Source: Flavobacteriales bacterium UBA1937
GTDB lineage: Bacteria; Bacteroidota; Bacteroidia; Flavobacteriales; Weeksellaceae
NCBI GenBank assembly: GCA_002337005.1
Contig: DDFD01000076.1
Span: forward strand, 1-57,328
DNA: 57,328 nucleotides
Reading direction: 5' to 3'
The position numbers and the translations under genes were made by a program. Positions 51,739 to 57,328 of the stretch are shown piece by piece; the first letter of the stretch is position 1; each line of letters opens with the position of its first letter. The notes under the pieces were generated by a model, which saw only the letters and a program-made list of their open reading frames with translations, had not been told where the DNA came from and did no database searches.

Positions 51739-52524
51739 ATGTTGAAAAAGTATCTTACATATATTCTATTCTTTTTTTTAGGCGTATGGAGCGTGTATGC
51801 CCAAGAAAGTTTTAATACCTTAATCTATAAAGGTAACCGCAGCTTCGACAAGAAAAAGTATGACGAGGCATCTTCTGTATTTATGGATGCGGTGAAAAAA
51901 AAGAATAATGATTTCGGGGCGCATTATAATCTTGGTAATTCTCTTTACAAGAAAAAAATGTATGACCAAGCTGCTGCAGAATACCAAAAAGCACAAAGAC
52001 TTACTAAGAATTCCGACGAAAAAGCTGCCTCATTCTATAATTTAGGAAATACATATCTGCAAAATGGTGATGCAGAAAAAGCAGTCAATTCTTATAAAAA
52101 TGCTTTGAAATATGATCCTGATAACAAAGCAATTATGAAGAATCTTCAGATTGCTAAAAAGAAAAAAGATCAAAAACAAAACAATCAGCAACAAAATAAT
52201 CAAAACCAAAAGAATAATAACAACCAAAATAACCAAGGTAACCAAAATAAGGAAGGCGATAAAAATAAAGACGAAAAGAATAACAATTCTAAAAATCAAG
52301 AAAACGGAAACCAAGGCGACCAAAATAAAGGACAAGGAAACCAAGGTAAATTGCCTAATCCTAATGATAAAAATAATCAACAGCAAAATCAGGAAAGTAA
52401 AATTCCTAAAGATTTGCAAAAATTAATCTTAGAAAGAAGTGCTAATCAGGAAAAGGAAACAGCAAGAAAGTTACTTAACAAAAACGCCTATTCAATCCCT
52501 GAAAGCAACGAAAAAGATTGGTAA
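51739..52524 (+). CDS. batC: BatC, exported TPR protein
   Basis: 261 residues: signal peptide (YILFFFLGVWSVYAQ), three TPR units (about 25-130: YKGNRSFDKKKYDEASSVFM, HYNLGNSLYKKKMYDQAAAE, FYNLGNTYLQNGDAEKAVNS), then a low-complexity Gln/Asn/Lys linker of about 85 residues and a short conserved C-terminal helix (LQKLILERSANQEKETARKL). Probably a periplasmic scaffold for the Bat complex. The stop is 3 bp before batD. Confidence 0.88.
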   Translation: MLKKYLTYILFFFLGVWSVYAQESFNTLIYKGNRSFDKKKYDEASSVFMDAVKKKNNDFGAHYNLGNSLYKKKMYDQAAAEYQKAQRLTKNSDEKAASFYNLGNTYLQNGDAEKAVNSYKNALKYDPDNKAIMKNLQIAKKKKDQKQNNQQQNNQNQKNNNNQNNQGNQNKEGDKNKDEKNNNSKNQENGNQGDQNKGQGNQGKLPNPNDKNNQQQNQESKIPKDLQKLILERSANQEKETARKLLNKNAYSIPESNEKDW

Positions 52525-52527
52525 CTA

Positions 52528-54255
52528 ATGAAGAATTTACACAACATATTTTTTCTTCTTTTCTCTGTAATTTCTTACGGACAGGTTACCGTTTTGACCG
52601 ATGTTAATACCAAAGAAGGAAAACTTAATGAACCTATAATTCTTACCATTATACAAGAAGTAGCTGGTGATGATCTCGTACAGCAATCTCCATTGCAATT
52701 AATGGATTTATCTAAATTTGATATTATAGGAACAGCATCAGAAAGAAATACATTTATAGACCAAAGAAAAGGGATTAGAATCAACCAATTGGTTTACCAA
52801 ATGTACTTACAGCCAAAAGTTCAAGGTAAGATTAAAATAGGTTCTGCTTTGGTTACCGTAAACGGAAAAATCTATAAATCTGAACCTTTTGATATTTCTG
52901 TAAAAGATGGTGGTTCTAGAAATTCTGATGCAGAATATTTGACTAAAGATGTCTATCTAAATCTAGAAATATCTGATAAAAATGTCTATGAAAACCAGCC
53001 AACGGTTGCTGTTCTTAGAGCCTATAGCAAAAACTTTGATAATTTTAGAAAACTAGACAATATTAAAGTAACAGAGCAATCTGATGCTACCATAAAACCA
53101 ATTAGCTTTAAAAAACAGGAAATAGAAACTAAAGATGATAGTGAGTATTCTTCTCAGGTAATTGCTACTTTTATTATTTTTCCAGAAAAGTCTGGAAATG
53201 TAGAAATAGAACCGGTTTCTGCTTTAGTGAAAAACCCAGAACTTAATAAATTGGTTTCTAATAAAGTAAAGATTAATGTAAAAACTTTACCAGAAGGTTC
53301 ACCTGAAAATTTCAAAAATACGGTAGGTCATTTTAATGTAAGTATAGAAGCGATAGATGCTCCTAAAAATATAGAAATTAATAAGCCAATTAATGTTATG
53401 GTTAAAATTGCAGGGCAAGGAAATCTAGATGCTAATAAATTACCAGAAATTATACAATCTGATGATTACACTTTTTTCAAACCAAAAATTACTTCTAAAC
53501 TATCTACCAATAAAGATGGTGTAAAAGGAGTAATAGCCGCTACTTATGTTTTAATTCCTAAGAAGCAAGGTAAAATTTCTATCAATACAGAGCGTTTTTC
53601 TTTCTTTGATCCAAATCTTAAAAAGTATGTGGATATTGGTGTTAAATCATTGGCTTTAGATGTGTTAACTGCACAGCAAATTGCAGCCCAAAAAACTGCA
53701 CTAGATGTGGTAGATGATTATACCAAAAACGTAATAGAAACCGTTCCGCTGTCTGTAGTAGAGAAAAAAAATAGTTCTTCTTACTATTCGTTTAATTGGC
53801 AAAATATTTTATTAAATTTAGCTTTACTTTTTGGTGCAGGTTCACTATTTTATTATTTTATAAATAGAAGAAAAGAAAAACCTGTACTAGAAACTCAGCC
53901 TTTTAAACCAATTACTACCATTGCTGAGGAAGAGGAAAAGCTTAGAAGCCAGATAAAACCAGATTTCCATACCTATTTTGAATATTTGAAAAATTTAAAA
54001 AACGGCAATAATTTTTCAGAATTCTTCAAAACCTACGAAGAGCTAAATCAAGAGGTAGAAACTTACATGGAAAACAACAAAGGAATTTCACTCAAAAATT
54101 TCTTGCAAAATAGCAAAGGAAGACAGTTTTTTGAAGATTTCAAAGACTTACAAAGATTGATGTCAATAGAAAAATATGCTCCAATTCACGATCAAGACCA
54201 CGTAGATGAGTTGTATGAAAGTATTATTAAGATTTATTCTGAAATTGTGAATTAA
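52528..54255 (+). CDS. batD: BatD, membrane-anchored beta-repeat protein
   Basis: 575 residues: signal peptide (FFLLFSVISYGQ), a long periplasmic region of BatD beta repeats (LNEPIILTIIQEVAGDDL, QGKIKIGSALVTVNGKIYKS, GQGNLDANKLPEIIQSDDYT), one membrane helix at about 427-447 (NILLNLALLFGAGSLFYYFI) and a cytoplasmic helical tail of about 125 residues. It is the last Bat gene, in line with the standard order A, B, C, D. Confidence 0.9.
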   Translation: MKNLHNIFFLLFSVISYGQVTVLTDVNTKEGKLNEPIILTIIQEVAGDDLVQQSPLQLMDLSKFDIIGTASERNTFIDQRKGIRINQLVYQMYLQPKVQGKIKIGSALVTVNGKIYKSEPFDISVKDGGSRNSDAEYLTKDVYLNLEISDKNVYENQPTVAVLRAYSKNFDNFRKLDNIKVTEQSDATIKPISFKKQEIETKDDSEYSSQVIATFIIFPEKSGNVEIEPVSALVKNPELNKLVSNKVKINVKTLPEGSPENFKNTVGHFNVSIEAIDAPKNIEINKPINVMVKIAGQGNLDANKLPEIIQSDDYTFFKPKITSKLSTNKDGVKGVIAATYVLIPKKQGKISINTERFSFFDPNLKKYVDIGVKSLALDVLTAQQIAAQKTALDVVDDYTKNVIETVPLSVVEKKNSSSYYSFNWQNILLNLALLFGAGSLFYYFINRRKEKPVLETQPFKPITTIAEEEEKLRSQIKPDFHTYFEYLKNLKNGNNFSEFFKTYEELNQEVETYMENNKGISLKNFLQNSKGRQFFEDFKDLQRLMSIEKYAPIHDQDHVDELYESIIKIYSEIVN

Positions 54256-54277
54256 TAAATTATTATTTATATTTTTG
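54245..54277 (+). promoter_or_regulatory. Candidate promoter of the marC-family gene
   Basis: TTG (54245-54247) and TATTTTTG (54270-54277, perfect TAnnTTTG) with 22 nt between them, slightly longer than usual. The -33 part overlaps the end of batD. ATG follows 23 bp later. Confidence 0.45.
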
Positions 54278-54300
54278 CAGAATTAATAAAAAAATCCCTT

Positions 54301-54897
54301 ATGCTTGAAGCTTTTTCTATAAAAGAAACAATGACTTGTTTTATGGTTCTCTTTGCCGTAATTGATATTCTGGGTTCTGTACCTATTATCGTAAGTTTGC
54401 GAAAGCAATTCGGGCATATAGATTCTGAAAGAGCCTCTATTGTTTCTGGTGGATTAATGATTGTATTTCTTTTTTTAGGAGATAAAATGTTGAAATTCAT
54501 AGGTATAGATGTTAATTCATTTGCGATTGCAGGTGCATTGGTTATTTTTATTATAGCGCTAGAAATGATTTTGGGAATAGAAATACATAAAGTAGAAAAT
54601 GTAAAGGCTGCATCTATTGTACCAATCGCGTTTCCACTGGTAGCTGGTGCTGGTACTTTGACGACCACATTATCTCTCAGAGCAGAGTTTCACGTTGTTA
54701 ATATTATTCTAGGAATTTTACTCAATACCATATTAGTGTATGTGGTTTTGAAATCTGCTAATTTTATCGAAGAAAAAATAGGGGATGCTACTTTAATGAT
54801 TCTAAAAAAAGTTTTCGGAATTATTCTATTAGCCATTTCTATTAAATTATTTACTGCTAACTTTGCACAGTTATTTTCTAACTATGTTCATTTTTAA
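54301..54897 (+). CDS. MarC-family integral membrane protein
   Basis: 198 residues with about six membrane helices and the typical MarC beginning (SIKETMTCFMVLFAVIDILGSVPI). Other family phrases are FAIAGALVIFIIALEMILG and IVPIAFPLVAGAGTLTT. MarC proteins are inner-membrane proteins once linked to multiple antibiotic resistance; that role has been questioned and their function is open. It has its own promoter-like element and stands between the Bat operon and a small membrane-protein gene. Confidence 0.9.
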   Translation: MLEAFSIKETMTCFMVLFAVIDILGSVPIIVSLRKQFGHIDSERASIVSGGLMIVFLFLGDKMLKFIGIDVNSFAIAGALVIFIIALEMILGIEIHKVENVKAASIVPIAFPLVAGAGTLTTTLSLRAEFHVVNIILGILLNTILVYVVLKSANFIEEKIGDATLMILKKVFGIILLAISIKLFTANFAQLFSNYVHF

Positions 54898-54905
54898 AAG
54901 TTATA

Positions 54906-54940
54906 AAATTTCAAATCCTAAATCGTAAATCTCAAATCAT
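54906..54940. repeat. 7-bp-period array
   Basis: Five heptamers fill the gap before the next ATG: AAATTTC, AAATCCT, AAATCGT, AAATCTC, AAATCAT. Confidence 0.7.
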
Positions 54941-54941
54941 T

Positions 54942-55136
54942 ATGACTACCTTTTATAAAGTTTTTTTAGTACTGTTTATTGTTTTTATTGCGGTTAATTT
55001 GTATGCAGTAGATTGGCAATTAGGTATTTTACATCAAGAAAACAACAAATTTTTGTTCTCTATTGTAGCCGCAATTTTGGGCGTTTTGGTCACATTGGTA
55101 ATGAATACTTGGAGAAAATTAGCTGAAAAAAAATAA
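54942..55136 (+). CDS. Small two-helix membrane protein, unknown function
   Basis: 64 residues: helix 1 (FYKVFLVLFIVFIAVNLYAV), a short loop (DWQLGILHQENNKF), helix 2 (LFSIVAAILGVLVTLVMNTW) and a basic tail. No family recognised. It follows the MarC-family gene after a 44-bp gap that is largely a heptamer array, in the same direction. Confidence 0.7.
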   Translation: MTTFYKVFLVLFIVFIAVNLYAVDWQLGILHQENNKFLFSIVAAILGVLVTLVMNTWRKLAEKK

Positions 55137-55165
55137 ATTTTTCTAGTTTTTAAGTTGAAATATTC

Positions 55166-56143
55166 TTACGAATGAAATTTTAGGTGATTAAGAATTGCCT
55201 GAGATTTTAGTTCGGTTTCTTGCCATTCTTTTTCTGGATTACTTTTTGGGGTGATACCACCACCAGCAAAAGCTACAATTTTATTTTTGAATACCTTAGC
55301 ACACCTTAAATTCACGAAATAATAGATTTCTTCTTCTGTTTCGATTTTGATATATCCAGCGTAGAATTCCCTATTGTAGTTTTCGATTTCTAGAATTTTT
55401 TCTTTGCAAAAATCTTTCGGAATACCACATACAGCAGGTGTTGGGTGTAGTTTTGAGATTAAATTTTCAAGATTTTCTGGCTTTATGGTTGCTGTGAAAT
55501 CATTTCTAAGATGTTTTATATTTCCACTAATATGGGTGTAGGTTTCAGACACTTTTACATTGTTAGAAAAAGCGTTTATTTTTGATAAAATATATTGGCT
55601 TACAGGTTTTTGTTCTTCTATTTCTTTATCACTCCATTCTTCTTCCAGAGGTAGCGTACCAGCGAGACTCATCGTGAAAAATTCTTGTGTATTTTTATTG
55701 AATTTTCCTAAAATTTCAGGAGTAGCGCCCATCCAAATTTCATTTTTTGTGATGAAGAGATAACGCAGCGTATTTTTATATTTTTCACCAATGTTCTTAA
55801 AGGTTTCTATCAAATCTAAGTTCTGTAAATCTTTTTTGATAGGTCTAGAAATCACCAGTTTCTGAAGGTTATTTTCATTAATAACGTCTATAGCTTTGCC
55901 TACTTCTTTTAGATAATTATCATGACTAGGAAAAGTTTCTGAGTTCAATAATTCTGGAAATTTATATGATTCTTCTAGGATTTTTTCTAAATCTTCTTCA
56001 TTGCAATATTCAATAGAATGGCTTTTTATCTCTATTTTTTTGTCTCCTGTAAAACTTGAAAATTCTACCCAGTTTTTTCCAGAATTATGATGAGATACCG
56101 AAAGAAAATCTTCGGCAAAAGGTAATTTAAAAATAAATTTCAT
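55166..56143 (-). CDS. menF: Isochorismate synthase (chorismate-binding family)
   Basis: 325 residues, shorter than E. coli MenF (about 430) because the N-terminal part is reduced. The chorismate-binding core is intact: KLVISRPIKKDL, MSLAGTLPLEEEWSDKEIEE, KLHPTPAVCGIPKDF, YNREFYAGYIKIE and FAGGGITPKSNPEKEWQETE. It converts chorismate to isochorismate, the first committed step of menaquinone synthesis. A siderophore-type synthase is possible, but the neighbouring thioesterase favours menaquinone. Its ATG overlaps the thioesterase stop (TAATG). Confidence 0.88.
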   Translation of the reverse strand: MKFIFKLPFAEDFLSVSHHNSGKNWVEFSSFTGDKKIEIKSHSIEYCNEEDLEKILEESYKFPELLNSETFPSHDNYLKEVGKAIDVINENNLQKLVISRPIKKDLQNLDLIETFKNIGEKYKNTLRYLFITKNEIWMGATPEILGKFNKNTQEFFTMSLAGTLPLEEEWSDKEIEEQKPVSQYILSKINAFSNNVKVSETYTHISGNIKHLRNDFTATIKPENLENLISKLHPTPAVCGIPKDFCKEKILEIENYNREFYAGYIKIETEEEIYYFVNLRCAKVFKNKIVAFAGGGITPKSNPEKEWQETELKSQAILNHLKFHS

Positions 56144-56568
56144 TATTTGTTAATCTGTCTGTTGATGACCATATTCGTCATAGTACAATGGCAAAGTAGG
56201 CTGCCATTTTCGTCTGTAATTTCTATTTCCAAAAAGTGTAAAGTTTGCCCTTTTCTAATGATTTTTGCAGTGCCAGTTACTACACCATCTGTCTTACTTT
56301 TGAGGTGATTAGAGTTAATGGAAGTTCCTACCGCAGCTTTACCTTCAGGTATTACCAAAACATTAGAAAGACAAGAACCTAGACTCTCTGCAAATGCAAT
56401 ATTGGCACCACCGTGTAGCATTCCTAACGGTTGATGTACCCTAGAATTTACGGGCATAGTTCCTACTAAATAATCATTACCCAATTCTGTGAAAACAATT
56501 TCTAAAGTTTCCATTAAGGTGTTTTTATTCCATTGATTAAGTAAACCCAATTTTTCTTGGTTCATCAT
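56143..56568 (-). CDS. menI: Hotdog-fold thioesterase, probable 1,4-dihydroxy-2-naphthoyl-CoA hydrolase
   Basis: 141 residues, PaaI-like hotdog fold. The active-site helix reads MLHGGANIAFAESLGS with the catalytic Glu in AES. Other family phrases are VGTSINSNHLKS and GTAKIIRKGQTLHFLEIEI. MenI-type enzymes release DHNA from DHNA-CoA before menaquinone prenylation. Translational coupling with isochorismate synthase supports this; substrate is inferred. The start lies directly after five GTTTGA repeats at 10-bp spacing. Confidence 0.82.
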   Translation of the reverse strand: MMNQEKLGLLNQWNKNTLMETLEIVFTELGNDYLVGTMPVNSRVHQPLGMLHGGANIAFAESLGSCLSNVLVIPEGKAAVGTSINSNHLKSKTDGVVTGTAKIIRKGQTLHFLEIEITDENGSLLCHCTMTNMVINRQINK

Positions 56569-56576
56569 TTCTTTTT

Positions 56577-56655
56577 GTTTGAAATAGTTTGAATTGGTTT
56601 GATGTTGTTTGAAATAGTTTGAATTTAATCATTCAACATTCAACATCCAACAATT
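56577..56655. repeat. Composite array: 10-bp-period GTTTGA repeats joined to 7-bp-period repeats
   Basis: GTTTGA starts at 56577, 56587, 56597, 56607 and 56617, exactly 10 bp apart, next to the thioesterase start. Then heptamers TTTAATC, ATTCAAC, ATTCAAC, ATCCAAC, AATTTTA run to the stop of the acyltransferase gene. The order and orientation match the array at 16807-16956. Confidence 0.8.
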
Positions 56656-57231
56656 TTAATAAATTTTAGGATTCCATTTTTCGGGATATTTCGGAGTAAT
56701 GGTTTTGTAATAGTCTTCTAATTCTTGCATTATGCTTTCAAAACTCCTTGTTTCTAAATCCTGTACAGAGATTTGTTTTCCTAGGTGTATTGTTTTATTT
56801 TTAAAATCACCAGCAGCTATTACTATAGGAACTTTGGCTTCTATTGCCATATTATAAAATCCTTTTCTCCATTTTGGCACCCAACTTCTGGTTCCTTCTG
56901 GTGTAATAACTAGAGAGAAATTATCTTTTTTAAATTCATCTACTACAAATTTCACCAAATTATTTCTCTGTGAGCGGTCTATGCCAATTCCGCCTAATCC
57001 TTTTACGATAAATCCGTACCAAGCTTTGGTATGAGCATCTTTTATAATAACTTTTAATTTTTTGTCTAAAACCCAATATGCTAGATTTCCTAGGATGTAT
57101 TCGTCATTAGCAGTATGTGGTGCCACTACTAATATACAACGTTCTAGATTGCTTGCAGGGCCTTCCATTACGATTTTCCAACCCCATACCGAAAGAATAA
57201 ACTGAGCAATAATTTTTTTGATAAATTTCAT
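56656..57231 (-). CDS. PlsC-type acyltransferase
   Basis: 191 residues, a short 1-acyl-glycerol-3-phosphate acyltransferase-like protein. Block 1 reads VVAPHTANDEYILG, where the usual H-x4-D gives His39 and Glu44 (Asp43 is one residue early). Block 2 region: GGIGIDRSQRNNLVKF; block 3: LVITPEGTRSWVPKWRKGFY; block 4: VPIVIAAGDF. It probably transfers an acyl chain from acyl-ACP or acyl-CoA in the inner membrane. The HTxNxxY form suggests a lineage-specific variant. Acceptor unknown. Confidence 0.85.
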   Translation of the reverse strand: MKFIKKIIAQFILSVWGWKIVMEGPASNLERCILVVAPHTANDEYILGNLAYWVLDKKLKVIIKDAHTKAWYGFIVKGLGGIGIDRSQRNNLVKFVVDEFKKDNFSLVITPEGTRSWVPKWRKGFYNMAIEAKVPIVIAAGDFKNKTIHLGKQISVQDLETRSFESIMQELEDYYKTITPKYPEKWNPKIY

Positions 57232-57255
57232 AATTTTTTTGATTTATAAACAAAA

Positions 57256-57282
57256 CAAGTAACCTTACAAAAAGGTTACTTG
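57256..57282 (-). terminator. Stem-loop at the right edge
   Basis: CAAGTAACCTT (57256-57266) pairs perfectly with AAGGTTACTTG (57272-57282) across 5 nt. On the minus strand it is followed by TTTTG and T-rich sequence, so it probably ends a gene beyond the window. Confidence 0.7.
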
Positions 57283-57328
57283 CAAATATAATTAATATTG
57301 TTTAAAAATTCTTTTAAAAAAGATTGCT

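Noticed and set aside
52042..52426. Long antisense and shifted-frame ORFs over the batC linker
   Set aside because: They come from the Asn/Gln/Lys repeat codons, giving Ile/Leu- or Lys/Ile-rich nonsense sequence.

Overview
The window is AT-rich DNA from a Bacteroidetes bacterium, most likely a flavobacterium of the Chryseobacterium/Cloacibacterium type (Weeksellaceae). The evidence is the gene content: a Bat aerotolerance operon, YfhO, DUF4834, NamZ/DUF1343, DUF2202, menaquinone genes, TPR-LuxR sensor proteins and thrombospondin-type-3 surface proteins. Several start regions also carry TAnnTTTG-like promoter elements. I saw no rRNA, tRNA or CRISPR array.

Layout. 1-5.3 kb is accessory DNA: the 3' end of an RHS toxin gene with an overlapping lipoprotein gene (candidate immunity), strong hairpins, an insertion-sequence transposase whose reading frame runs upstream of its first ATG, a 32-bp-period repeat cluster that looks like transposon ends, and an excisionase-type HTH gene. 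5.3-9.8 kb holds three related TPR membrane proteins, two of them with a LuxR-type output domain. 10.4-14.7 kb encodes exported proteins, including a large calcium-repeat protein and its small partner.

15.5-31.3 kb is the most striking region. A membrane histidine kinase and an NtrC-type sigma-54 activator are divergent from a nine-gene operon: HlyD/MacA adaptor, two metallopeptidase-like DUF4932 proteins alternating with two DUF2807 proteins, ABC ATPase, two FtsX/MacB permeases and TolC. Between activator and operon lie a good -24/-12 (sigma-54) promoter match and two TGTTCR-N4-CGGACA sites exactly 21 bp apart, about 80-100 bp upstream. I infer a phosphorelay-controlled tripartite export system that carries or protects its own periplasmic/surface proteins.

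31.4-46.0 kb is mostly housekeeping and envelope genes: thioredoxin-like protein, outer-membrane barrel, NamZ, LolE-like permease, three tandem DUF2202 paralogues, a glycosyltransferase with a repeat-derived insertion, YfhO, a DUF6263 lipoprotein, RlmB and DinB. 46.3-54.3 kb is the MoxR/DUF58/BatA/BatB/BatC/BatD operon with one unrecognised gene inside it. 54.3-57.2 kb carries MarC, a small membrane protein, menaquinone genes (isochorismate synthase and a DHNA-CoA-type thioesterase) and a PlsC-type acyltransferase.

A second theme is non-coding. Many intergenic gaps are filled by degenerate tandem repeats with a strict 7-bp period, often arranged as hairpins. In two gaps a heptamer array is joined to a 10-bp-period GTTTGA array lying next to the start codon. 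A related repeat seems to have entered the glycosyltransferase coding sequence.
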